Shown piece after piece: positions 1-13,000 of a stretch of 64,000 nucleotides of DNA. Position 1 is the stretch's first letter. Each line of letters starts with the position of its first letter. The notes beneath the pieces were generated by a model. That model was not told the origin of the DNA and made no database searches. It was given only the letters and a program-made list of their open reading frames with translations. The position numbers were made by a program, and so were the translations under genes. The stretch lies in assembly GCF_000213175.1 (NCBI RefSeq), contig NW_009799102.1:1471648-1535647 (forward strand). The letters run 5' to 3'. The stretch is from Neurospora tetrasperma FGSC 2508 (taxonomy: Eukaryota; Ascomycota; Sordariomycetes; Sordariales; Sordariaceae).

Positions 1-1662
1 CACCGAACGACTCTAATAATTCTTACCTTTTAAATTATCTTATTTAGGCAGATTAGACTGCCGTTCGTCATAGGTTACTTTAAGAATTAGAATTTTAGTA
101 TAAATAAAGATAGGAATAGCCCTAATCGGTAGTTATAAGGCTTTATAAGCCTTATTAATTAATTAAATAATCTCTCGGATTTCCTAAATATTAATAAAAT
201 TAATATTACTACTTCTAATAATACGATTATTAGGATATATATTATAGTGAAAAGTCTACGGGCGGTTATAAAGGCGTTAATTAACGGTAATTAGCTCCCC
301 TATATATTCTTTTCTAAAAGTTGTATTACTATATTTAATAATAATAATAGGAATTAAATTAAACATTCCTCTAATATACGACTTTTAGATTTTAGTATTA
401 TAAAATCTAATAATAGTATTAAAGTCCTACTCTTACTAAATTCTATTATTACTATTAGGAATTAAATCCTTTAGGAGTATAATTAATAAAAGTACAGACG
501 TAAAGTAAGTAAAATTACTATTGATAGTATATAAAATTGCCGAATTTATATTAATTAATTCGCTTATACGTTCGATAATATTATAAAGTATAGAATATAA
601 TTTATTTTTATACTATATAAAAAGGTAGTTAGCAGTTATAATTAGTACTAAATATCTTCTATTATTTACTTTCTTAAGATTATAAATAAAAATACTTTAA
701 GTAAATTAAAAGAATTTAGTTGGAAGACGCTTAAATAGATTATAGATATTATAATTTTAACTAAAATTATTATTCGAATTAATAGTATATTTATAGCGAA
801 TATAATTGAAGAATTATCTAAATTAAACTATACTCATTTATTTGAAAAAATTAGCTATAAAATTAGGAAGTATAATATATATATTATCGTCTCCTAAATT
901 AATAATTTTGTTAATAAATTTATTAATTGTATAACGGCTAGAATATTTTACTATATTAGCTAATACGCTGAACCGGGGGGTCGTACTTTAGAGATTGTAA
1001 GACGAGCTACCAGTCTATAGTAAAACTATATAAACTATTATTATAATTAGAACTATTAATTTAATTATTAAAAGTTATAATTATATTATTAATAAATAGT
1101 AGGAACTCTATATTAACGTTAATTATATTATTATACTAAAAGCGTAATTTAGCGAAAGTAGGATAGAAAAAGTAATAAATAGTAATTAGTTTAATAAAAT
1201 TATTATATAAAGGAAGCTATAATAAAATTAAGTAATATAAGGATAGGGTAGGATATAATAAGGTTATTAAGGTAAAAAGAAGAAGTTAAAAGTAGTTAAA
1301 TATTTTTAACTCTTTTAAAAGTTATATATATACGTACTAAGACTCTTCCTTTACTAGTACCTACCTACTAGGGCTATTTACTATATATAACCGTAAGTGC
1401 CGATACCTTTGTATAATTATACGTATCTACCCAATTGGGATAAAAAAAGTTTTAATCAAAGCTGTAAATAGCGTATAGTATATTATCCTATATATTACTA
1501 GTAATAGGCTTACCTCCGTTTGGACGTGTTTCTAAGTAAAGTTCTAGAAATTTTAATAGAAAGTATAGAAAATATAATTATTTATAGAAATATATAATTA
1601 AAGAAATAATAGAAAATTTAAAATAAAAGGAAATATTTTCAAACCTTTATAGTTTCCGGTAA

Positions 1663-4600
1663 CCTCCCCCTTTTTTAATGAAAAAATTATTACTTCCTCT
1701 ATTAATTCTAATACTATATTTAATAAAATATACCTTTAATATACTAAATTACCCTTTTACAATTACTTTAGAATAGTAATTCTAACGAATATTCTATATT
1801 GAATTCTTCTACTATTTCCTTCAAATTCTTTATAAACTTACTATATAATTCCTACGTATTATTCTTATTTTAATATCTAGTTTATTTAACTAAATATTAT
1901 ACGTTTAATAGATTTTAATTTCTATTAATTTCTAGTAACGAAATTTTCAACTTCCTATTCCTTTTACCCGTCTATTTTAATTAGTAATAGTAGCGGTACT
2001 TTACAATTGAACGGATCCGGGCCTTATACTAATTTATAAAAATATACTATAAATATAATAGAATAAGTACGCTAAGTATTAAATAAATTAAATTTATAGG
2101 CTAATAAATTAACTTTCTTAAAAATATAATAGGGACCTATTCGCTTTATTAATTATTTCTTCTTTAGGCTTCTAGGTAGATAATAACCTTTTTTAAATTG
2201 TAAATAAACTTTATTACTTACTTCGAAAATTATTAGGGAATATTTAGAATCGTATTATTCTTTAGTAGCTATTCTAGCCCGATTAATAAGTTCTATAGCT
2301 TTAAGTTAATATTCTTAATAGATAAGAGTTAAGGATTCCGTAGTAGTAGCTTCTTAATTATCTAGTATAAATAGATCGAAGGCGGCCCATAGCTTAAAGC
2401 TATATATTAGCTTATTTAGTAATAGCCTAATTGTAGATTAAATAATATTATTTAAATTATATTATAATACTACTAGTATTAATATTTAAAGAATAATACT
2501 TATTATATACTATATCCGAATAACTATTTTAATAATTTAGTTAATTCTCTCTAATTATCCGTTAATTTGAGTATAGTACGCTATTAAAAATAGTAGATTA
2601 ATAACTAACGCTTCGAAAATACTCCTCTAAATTACTAAAATAAATTTAAAATCCCGATTGCTAATAATTACTACCAGTAAATCCTAATTATAGAACTATA
2701 AAGTCCGAAGCAATATTTTAGTCTGTTTTCGTACGCTATAGGTAGAATAATTAATTATTAATAAGACCTTCTTATTAAATTTATAAATAACAATATATAT
2801 TATATCGACTTCCGGGAAGCCTTTTAGAGCCTATATTATATTGGCTACTTTAATTACCGGTATATTGGTAATAAAATTTATAATTATTATATAGAATAGC
2901 TTTAAGAATATTCGAATTAGTAATAATTCTCTAAGGGTTAATTACTGAGCCTATTAATTCTAATAATAAACTTTATAATATTTAATATATTTATATACTA
3001 TCTAAGTTTTCCTTCTTATATAAAAGTAAAATAAATTATTTATTATCTAATTAATCCTAAAATAGTACTTCTTATTATATACTAACTCTAATATTTCTTA
3101 TATATAAATTCGGAGAATATATAGCCACCGTATATCTTAATAATTAATATAGTAAAGTAGCCTATCCTTAAATAAATAGGGGCCTACCGGTAAGTTTGAG
3201 CGCTTTCTCAATCGTTGTATATAAACGTACCCTAGAATATTAATTTTATTAATTAAATAGAGAGCCTTAGTATATTTAGGGTCTTCGGAATGAACTTTAA
3301 TTAATTATTAATAAAATTCCGGAGCGATAATTAGTAATACTTAATATATATCTAGGACAACTTCTATATATATAAGAGAAAAAGTATTAAGATTATCCTA
3401 ATAATTAATATTTTCTATTTACCTAAAATTAGACTAAACATTAGTCAATTTATTTAATATATTATTCTTATCAATTTACTCGGCAATTAGTAATTTGAAT
3501 AAAGTATCTAGAATAATATTTAACAGTCCGGGGATATAAAATATATTTAAATTAAATTAGGATGCTTAATTGGCTGTATTCACGAACTTTGGGTTAATTT
3601 TAACTAGATTTATTGTATATAGCGAGGTATATTTGACGATTCTAGTAGTAGAAGTATAGTTAGTAATAACGTTAATTTAATATTTGTTAAATTGAATTAT
3701 TTTTTGAAGTTTTTATAGGGCTTAAATAATAGCCGCGATCTCTACTTCCGTAGAACCGTATTTCTTTTTAATAAAGGATATTAATTTTAATAGAAAATAT
3801 ACTAGTTTAATTATAGTTAACGGAATTTTATTTATTTTAGAAATAAATTCTCCGTCCTTGGGCATTTCAATTAAAAGATATAAACCCTATAAGCCGAATC
3901 GCTTATATTTATTTTAATAAATAATACTTTACTTTTTATATAGTAGAAGAGATATATTTAATTATATAGGTTTTCCTATAAAATATGGAAAGTTTTACAC
4001 TCCTTAGGGGTTAGTTCGAATTTAACCTTTGATATATATACTCGTCTTATTTATTTTATCAAACCTATTTATAAATTACCCAATTTATATATTTACTATA
4101 GTAGTTCCGTCTTTCTTCAATTAAATAATTCTTCCTTAACAGTAAATTATAATATATTTTAATATAATTAGCTAACTATACCGAAATAAGTTTTAAGATT
4201 ATTAAATATATTAGGGAAGGTTAGCTTTTAGAAGGCTTTAATACAATTGTTTATACGTCTTCAACCTTTTCTATTAATAATACTACCTAATAATTATATA
4301 GAAGAATACCCTACAAAAGATTTATTTATACTAATATAAATATAGTATTTATTAAGAAGATTCATAACAATAGCTAAATATATTAAATATTCCTCTTAAG
4401 TATTATTAAAAATAATAATATTATTAATATAAGTACGTACGAATAAATAATATTTGAAGAATAGCCTATTTATAAATCTTTATACGAAGGCCGGAGAGTT
4501 CTTAAAGCTTATTAATATAATATTAAACTATTTAAAACTTTAAGGATTAATAATTATTATACGGTTATAATACTTAATAAAAATGAGTAATTAGTAGAAG

Positions 4601-6600
4601 AATCCGGCCGTATCGAAGATTAAGAAGAATTCTTTACCGACTATTATATTAATAATATCTTCTTAATTAAGTAAAAAATATACATTTAGTATAATAATAC
4701 TATTAAATAAATAAAGATTAATTATTGTACATCTTTTATTAATTCTATTTATTTGTTTTAATTAATAAATACTAAACTAATAATAAGAGTTAATTAAAAT
4801 ATAAACAATATTTTACTTTGGGCGTATATTTTATTATATTCTTTATTAAAGAACTTATAGTCCTTAATACCCAAAAAGTAAAATCTAACGATTCTTTACT
4901 AATTTTACTATCCCTTAACCAAATTAATACATATTTTATCTTCTTCTTTTATTAGTATAATCCTTCTATTTCTAAAAGTATTAATATACTTATTTAGAAG
5001 GCTCTTAATTTACTCTAAGAAATTAAAATTAGTATTATAAATATTAATACTTACTTTGGAAAAAATAATTTTAATATTAATAAGCTTAGTAATTCCGTAG
5101 GAAAGCACCTTAAAAGCATTCTTTCTAATAACTACTTCCTTTTTATCCTTTATAGTTCTATTGATAAATATGGCGTATTATTCTTAAGTAAGTCTAGCTT
5201 AAATTTTAAGGACGAGAAAAACTATATCTAATATATTAATTAGTATAATTATTTTACTAACTTTAGGTAATAACCGTATAATTATACTTATTTATATTCT
5301 TCTAAGTATAAATATCAATTCTTTAGGTTAATTAAAATATAGTACAACTTTATAGATTTTATGATTTACTATAGCATTTAATAATTAAAGGTATTATATA
5401 TAAAAATTATAAATAGGATATTTATTTAAGCTATACTAATTATTAAATTGGGTATTATACTTTACTAAGATAATTCTTAATTAACCTCCTAATAATAAAA
5501 TATTAGATTTAATAAAAACTTCAGTAGTTAAAACGTCCTCCCCCCCTTCTTCTCTTTTAGAAAAAAACTTCGCCCTAGACTTTTATACTAAAAACCGATT
5601 TAAAAGAATATAATACGGTAATAAAATCCAGCTTCGTACTATAGTAGCGAAGGAAGTTTATTCCTAATAGTATATTCGGGCCTAATTTATTAATAATTAA
5701 AGCGGATATTTGAAAGTATCCGTTAATTTTAATACTATTGACCTTTCCTTCTATATAAAAATTGAATTCCGCGATTATATCAATAATAATCTTCGAATTA
5801 ATACCTTTTATAATATTAGGCGGTACTACTATTTATTTTATATTTAGTAAAAACTATTTAATAAACGCTTTACTTACTACCGTTAATAAATATCCCGAAT
5901 TAAAATATATAGTAATAACGGGTATACTAAGGCTGAACTTAATATTAATTTATAAATATAATATAACCTTTTATAAATTTATTTTCTTATTCTTAAGAGT
6001 AATATCCAGAATTACTTTAATAGTTTATCCTTCGGTAAAAGTAAGTAGCATATATTAACTTTTATGCTAAATTTCTTATAAATTAGACTTCCGTCCATTT
6101 ACTAACGTCGGTAAATTTATTTAAATAATTACTTTCTTTAATATTCCGACCCAATTAAATAATTTCTAACTATTTTCGGTAGAAGTTATTTAATTATTAA
6201 ACGAAGGATCGGACGGCCCATAAAACGTTTAAGTCTTTTCTAAATGTTTAAGAATTATTATAGAATTAGTATTGGATAATAAATTTAATAATAGGAATCG
6301 TATAAACCTATTAAAATCGGTACTTCTAACGGGAATTGTATTAAGAATAACCGTCGGTCTATTATTTATTACGCGCGACAGAATATAGAATAACGAAATA
6401 TTAAGAGATAAAAGTTTAGTAAGAGTTAAATAGTTAGTAAAATAGGTAGAAGGTTTATTATTATATTTAATTTTAAAAGTATTTACTATAAATTCTTTTA
6501 TTTCTTCTTCAAAATTACCAATAAAATAGTAACCTTTATTCTATAAGTAATGAACTTTATTATTTATATTAGAATCGTCTATAAAAACTATTATAGTAGA
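1663..6600 (-). mobile_element. Ty3/gypsy LTR retrotransposon relic (RIP-mutated)
   Basis: Read on the minus strand, the segment shows in order a gag-like stretch (about 6500-6100), a retropepsin (about 5960-5640), reverse transcriptase with a YIDD-type box (aspartate codons now AAT AAT at 4420-4425), RNase H (about 3850-3480) and then the expected integrase zone. A polypyrimidine run at 1663-1677 on the plus strand is a polypurine tract on the minus strand, correctly placed just upstream of a 3' LTR. The domain order PR-RT-RH is that of Ty3/gypsy, not Ty1/copia. I could not pair its LTRs by eye, so the outer ends are uncertain. Every frame carries many stops from C-to-T and G-to-A changes. 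Confidence 0.75.
2000..5965 (-). pseudogene. gypsy pol remnant: protease, reverse transcriptase, RNase H
   Basis: The protease active site reads FNSG at 5893-5904; D-to-N is a single RIP-type change from FDSG. It is followed by a GPNILLG-like stretch typical of retropepsins. In RT the box reads YINNIIIF (from YIDDIIIF), followed by the gypsy-style stretch up to a GYxSxxLLG-like sequence. In RNase H, KYGSTEVEIAAII (about 3730-3770) and then IPGLLNIILDTL (about 3490-3530) match the family blocks YGSTE-E and PGRLN-PDALSRL. The region 3400-2000 should hold integrase, but I could not locate its catalytic residues confidently. The gene is clearly dead. Confidence 0.75.
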
Positions 6601-9600
6601 GGTATAAATATAATAACCGTCCCGTAAAATTTAATAGCGTTCAAACTTTTTACCCTAATAATATTAATAATTATTATTATTATCCGACCAATTAATATTA
6701 CCCTTATTGAATTTATTATTAAAGTTCCGGAATCCTTTATTAAAATAAGATTTTCCGCCCAATTTACTATTAAACCCGTTATTATAGGATAAAAAGTTTT
6801 TTTTAAAAGGTTTATTACTATTATAGTTTCCCTAAAAATCAGTATAGACGTTAAAAACGTCGTCCTTATTATTAGAATTTTTAACTATATAATAAATTAA
6901 CTGGCTAGTTTTTAATACTTTAAAAAACTATTAGTATATAAGTAAAACTTTCTATTCAACTTTATTAATATAATTGCTAAAACGAACGTTCTATTTAGGA
7001 GGAACGTACGTAATTTATATTATAGGGTGCAAATTATTCTGTAAGCGAATATTTAATTAGAAATTAAAAACGTCTTCTTAAAGGCGAACGTACTTAAATA
7101 GTATAATTAAATAATTATATAGTAATAATTCGTTAGATTTATATAAATTTATAATAAATTTATTCGTATCTCATTATTTTTAAGTATTATAAGGCTTAAT
7201 TCCGAAATTAGAACTAAGCGTATTAAGAATTCTATTAAAATTACTACGAAAATTATTACGTTTATCCTCGGAAATGGAGAAATTCTATTAGTATAATACT
7301 ATGTCTTGAAATAATTAATTAAGGTTATTAGTAATAATTTAACATCTTTCTAGATAATCCTTTAAATACCCCTTAATTATATTTTTAAACTTATAAAAAA
7401 TTATATAAATATTAATTTTACTATCCTAATATACGCCCTTCTTCTTCTTATCCGGTTCTATATTAAGAGTACATTCTAATATCAAGGACTTTAAATAGCT
7501 CTTCCTTAGCTAATAGGCGGTATCCTATATTAGCTTTAGAAATAGAATTAGTAAAAGTCTAATTTTAATCTTCTAATTCTTTAATATAATTGTACAAATC
7601 TTCAAATATTTCATAAAGTACCAAATTATCCATTATTATACTATTACTATTAGCTTTAATTAATGGGTTAGAAGTATTAGAACTAACGTTAAAGCGGATA
7701 GATTGCAAATTGCTAATAGAATAAGTACTTTAGTAGAAAATTAAATATATTAAAGAAGTAAGGACCTTTAGAATAGTAGGAGGAAAGTAACCGCTATTAT
7801 TTAATATTATTAGAGGTATCCCCTATTAATAAGTTTAATATTCCTACTATTCGGCTTCTCTTTTATTAATTAAAATTTAGTTTATTAAGCCTTCGGAGTT
7901 TATTTATATAATTTAATTAAATATATAATAATTAATAGTAAGAGGTAGTATATAATTATAAAGATAAGCGGGAAGTTGGTTAATATTATCGAATAGGGGT
8001 TATCGGTTAGTACAATCAATCCGAAGATTTTTTATTTAATTAATTAAATTAACGGTATTACAAGGGTTTCTAGTACTAGTTATAGCCGTTTTGCTAATAG
8101 AATTAATAAAATTGCTAGAATATTAATTATAATTAATTATAGAATTCTTATAAAATTAAAAAGTAATACGTTTTGTAGCGGTAGGGGCCAGGAGACCGAA
8201 ACCGGGCTTTACGCTATTTTGAATTAAGCGTACAACATTTTAAATAAGTTATGTAAAATAAAATAAAGGATTCGGGGATCTACTTCTAAGCTTCGTATTA
8301 TATTAGGTAAAGTGTATAGTATTTTAATTCTAATTAATAAAATAGGCTAGGAAGTTATTGACAAAGATAGTTTCTAAATACTATTTTATTTATTCTTACT
8401 ACTATTTTTATATAAAATATAGGAAAGCTTTAGCTTATACGAAATCTCTGAAATATTTAATAATAGGATTAATAATTAATTATTGGGTAATATTGGTAGT
8501 AATTTTAATAATTGAATTCGCTCGTAAAATTATTAATTTAGTAGGCGAAAAGGGTCGTTAAATTGGACTTAACTAAGCGTATTATTTAATAGAAGTAAGT
8601 AGTAAGGAAGGTAATATAAGAATTTATAGTAGGTTAATATAATTTAGTATTTTAATTATTTTAATTATATTTAAAAAATTAGTTAGCGAAGAGTAAATAT
8701 TAATAATTATTAAAGCGGCGGTATTATTGGTATTAGGGGGAATTAGTATTTAAGTAATAGTATTAATAATTGTATTATTCTTTTTAATTCGGGCTATAAA
8801 TTATTTCTAATTCTTCTTCCGGAGCTATAACGAAGTGCCTTCTTTAATAAAAAATGGCCAAATTTAGTATATTGGAAGTAGGTAATTAGTAATTAATTAG
8901 TAATATTTATATAAGACCTATTAAACTTTATAATTTACTATATTTAAATTAATAATATATCCCTTATTATAAGTATTATTATTAATATTAATGGCCCAAT
9001 TGGGGTTGATTTTAATAAAAACTATTTCTTTATTTAAATATAATTAAATAGTTTTAATAAATAATTCGGTAGCTAATTACTAGAGTTTTTATTTATAGTA
9101 AAATTGTAGTTCGAGTGTAGTAAATTTAACAATCTAATGTATTTTACGTATTAGACCTTCGTCCTAGAGTTCGAAAGCTATCCGGGGGTTTACTTAATTA
9201 GTTTTTAATATTATTTAGTTTAACCTCTAGACTTAATTAAATAGTAATAAAGTAATAAAAAAAGGGGGCTCCAAAGAATAAATATATAAATATTTAATTT
9301 AAAAGGGTAAAAGCTAAATAATAGTTAATAAGTCTAATAAATTATTATTAGACCTAATATATCTTCCCCCTCGACGAAAGGAAGAAATAATAGAAATAAT
9401 AAAATCGGTTTAAAACTGAACTATAGGTACTACTTATTACGTAAAGATGTACTTTATAAGTGATAATAATAGAGAATAATAGAGTGAGTAATTGGTTATT
9501 AGATAGAGTAATAGTATGTAATAATTAATAATAGTTTTATTAAAGAAAGTTAAAGACAAGAGTTGTTGCGAGCTTTAACCTAGGACTTTGTATACGACTT

Positions 9601-10013
9601 TACTGAGTGTAAGCAAAATAGACATTAGATTAGTATAATATTAATTAATAATCCGTTAACCTTAATAGAGGTTAACGGGACGAGCACTCTTATATAATAA
9701 ACTATACACTCTAGTGAGCAACTGCCATAACAAGACAGAGCATCTAGGTATCCACCAAGAATGCCCCATAACAATAACTATATTAGGCATAATGAATATT
9801 AGCTAGAGCTTGATTTTACTATTTTAGTATTTATAATTTATTAACATTAATAAATATATGATTGCTACTTAAAGTATATCTAGCAGTGCGCTTACGTAAT
9901 GTTACACAAGGTTGCATATCTCGCTAGTCAATTACTCTAGCACAGACCTTAATTAACATACAACTTGATTCTTCTCTCCAAAGTATATACTCTGACCAGC
10001 AAAACATTTGAAA

Positions 10014-13000
10014 ATGAACTCCAGGTACGTAAATTTCTAGGAACTATTCTAACGCGCTTCCCTTCTTCTTTTTTTCTTCTTTGTATCTATTTTTCTCATC
10101 AACTATACGATTCTTTCGGACGAATCTTACTGCTCTACCAAGTTTAAATCACATTGTTTCTTCTTCAGCGGCTGTTGACGCGCGTTGCGCGTTACGTGCC
10201 CGCCTACCCTTTGATCGCCTCATCTCCTTGTTCTTCCTATCGATCCCTCGTGACACGGACGATCACCACCACCTCACCCTCTTCTACTAGCGTGCCAAAT
10301 CCGATCACCTCTCGTGGATTAGCATTAACAGAGACACCTACTACCCCTAGGCCTGGCGATCCCGCGCGTGGCCCCCTCACGAACGGCTCCTCGATTGCGC
10401 CAGGCAACACCCAAAGCCATGGCTCTCTTGTTGAAGCAGAGCAGAGGCACCAGCCGGACAATCTCGAACATCCGCCTTTCAAACGACAGCGAACCGAGAC
10501 CGTTCCAGTCACAGCCCCCATTATCAACAACCAGATCCAGCAGAATGGCAACTCTCAGACTGTTCCTCATTGGGGAAGGCAGGACGTCTTTATCCAATGC
10601 CTCGCAAATCAAGTGTTCCCGCACGTCGACCGGGAGCTAGCAAATTTGCCCAGAGACAAATACGACGTACAAAAGATAGGAACAAAGGTAAGCATGCTAC
10701 GGCTTTCGTTAGTGGTTCCCATTTGCTCCCCTTACGACTCTTAAATTCTCTCGGTTACCTTTCCATGCCTTACCCATAGTTCTCCTCCTCCAGGTCGTCG
10801 AGATCGTGACTGGCGCCGACTTTACAGCCGCTTATAAGCTTGGGAATGGGCGTGTAAGCGATGTGTTCGAACGACTCCTGGCTGCCCGTATCCCGGTGGA
10901 GACTCGCGCATTGCTCATGCTTCCCGTGCGTATTAACAACGTTTATTGATGTGTTCAGTTGCTTTCTCTTGGAAGGTACCGTATTCGTAGCTAACGGCTA
11001 CCAGGAATATCGGTTCAAATCGTACACGCCGGTGCCCGTCCCCAAGGTCCCACCTGTCCTGGCACCTCCCCAGGCTCCTTCCGGCTATGCCTCAGCCCCG
11101 CTGCCGCCTCCGCCTCCGCGTCCGGGCTCGGCTATAGCCCCTACATTCCCCGCGGCTGATGAACGTCGCTACTCTAACTCTCCAATACCTGTTCCAGCAG
11201 TACCTGGGCGTCAGGAAGCACACCGAGGTGTAAACCGTCCTTCAGGGCTGCGATACCCTCATGCTCCGGTTCCCAGTCATGCGACGACAGGAATCCACCG
11301 ACCGACCATACTGCCGCCTCCGCCCTCGACACAGGTTATTACCATTAAGGACGATGACGAGGAAAAACAAGGCAAGGGAACACCATCAGCGGCCATAACA
11401 GTGCCTCAACCAGATTCAACCGTTAGACCGCCGATGGTTGTGGACCCACCATCGGCATCTGTCGCCCAGCCCTCTGTTAGCAACCTACCTGTCGATCTAC
11501 CCGAAAACTTCGTGTCGGAACCGAGGAGGCGAGGCCGAGTATCTCGATGGCGTAAACGCGTCGAAGAAGAGCAGAGGCCGCAAAATCGTGGCATAGTTAC
11601 AACGTCGGCACAGAATTATCGAAGTCGAGCGCATGCTTTGGTCTGGCGGGGACACGAGGACAGTGTTGATTCCCTAGGTTTATCATCGCGGCTGTTCAGT
11701 GAGGCTAAACGACCATATCTGTCAGCGGAGCAGAGGGCCAACATTTCAGCTGGTGTGCAGGGCTTTGTACGGTTTGACGATTCCGTGCTCCCTCGACCTA
11801 CAATCTTCCATGTCGACTTTACCGCCGATGAAATCAAGGCTCTGCGGAACCTTTGTCGAAGAGTCCTTGACCTGTCATCTGGGAGTCGGAAGCAAGATCT
11901 TGCTAAAGATCTCCGAAAGCAGCTCAAGAAGCATCGTGGAGACATTGTCAAGGTCTTAGATGCCATCCGGTCGGAAAGTGAACTTTCGCGTCGAACCAGG
12001 ACAGACGTTGAGCGATTCCTCCATGACCTAGTTAATCACAAGGTAGCAGGGGATCCCTCGATTCTTGCCTTGAAGAGGGATAAGTACGACTTGCACGGTG
12101 AGCTTGCTCGTTCGAGCCAGATTAATTCACTCCTCTTTGCTAGGGAAACCTCTGGTAACCGCGGCATGGCTTTGCGGGCTCCCTTGAACTTCCCGAATGA
12201 GTTCGTCAAGTGTCGCGAGGACGAGTTGGAGCTGCGAAGAGAATGGACGGATTGTGCCGGAGATATTGCGACCATTGCCTGGGTCTCGAACGACGGCTTC
12301 ATTTGTGGGACAACAGAGCATTCGGATGCTCATAATCAGCAGTACAACAAGCCTGGTAACCTCGTTCTCGGATCGTGCAGCCAAGGCACTTTGCGGGCAT
12401 ATTCTGATCATCGAATTGTCCGTCCGGTTGTCGAAAAGGGCGAGAACTCGACCGATGCTATGAGACAGAGTCAAGATCCGTGGCTGTACTCATCTGTTGT
12501 TTCCTCGGACTATGACGATGTCCACGGTCGGGCATTTACTTCTGGGTTTGACCGGAAAGTCAAAGTCTGGAAGGTAGACCCGTCCGGCTCCTCCATGGTT
12601 TTGTTGGGCGAGTGGTCTCACGGGGGTAATGTCAACTTTGTGGCTGCCTCAAAGTATGAGTCGACAACGGCCATGGTTGCAACGGCAGCAGATGTTCCTA
12701 CGGACGCTGTGCGCATATACAATATCCACAGCAACGACTCGATTTCGACCAGCCCGTATCGGTCTTTTTCTTGCTCCCGGGTGGAAGACGCAGAGGGTAA
12801 CACTGTTTCAACCGAGAGATGGGCCTACTTTCCTGCCACTATGCAATGGGGTCGCTCGCCAACCGTTCGGCATCTGCTTTTGGTGGGCTACTCACCTCGC
12901 AGCAGGACAGGGGATGACCTTGATATTCCTCCCGACCGTAGGGAAACGGGGGAGCTCTGCCTTTGGGATGGTCTTACGGGGGAAAGGTGGCGGATAACAT

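Larger units (their letters stand above)
1..9950. repeat. RIP-degraded AT-rich heterochromatic block
   Basis: Almost the whole stretch is very AT-rich, dominated by TpA, with CpA and TpG visibly scarce while CpG, CpC and CpT survive. That pattern is expected when CpA is converted to TpA by repeat-induced point mutation. No intact gene is present. The short open frames, for example at 5762-6058 and 8358-8561 on the plus strand, are chance frames in AT-rich DNA or lie antisense to decayed transposon genes. A gypsy retrotransposon can be read on the minus strand in part of the block. Normal composition returns at about 9.9-10.1 kb, right at the start of the next gene. The parts at 1-1650 and 7600-9900 are the same kind of DNA, but I could not assign them to a named element. 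Confidence 0.9.

Noticed and set aside
5535-5557. C/T tract as a polypurine tract of a third retrotransposon
   Set aside because: It lies between protease and RT of one continuous gypsy reading order, and no LTR-like pair was found around it.
5762-6058. 98-aa hydrophobic plus-strand frame in the left AT-rich block
   Set aside because: It is antisense to the decayed retropepsin of the gypsy relic; hydrophobicity follows from AT-rich codons.
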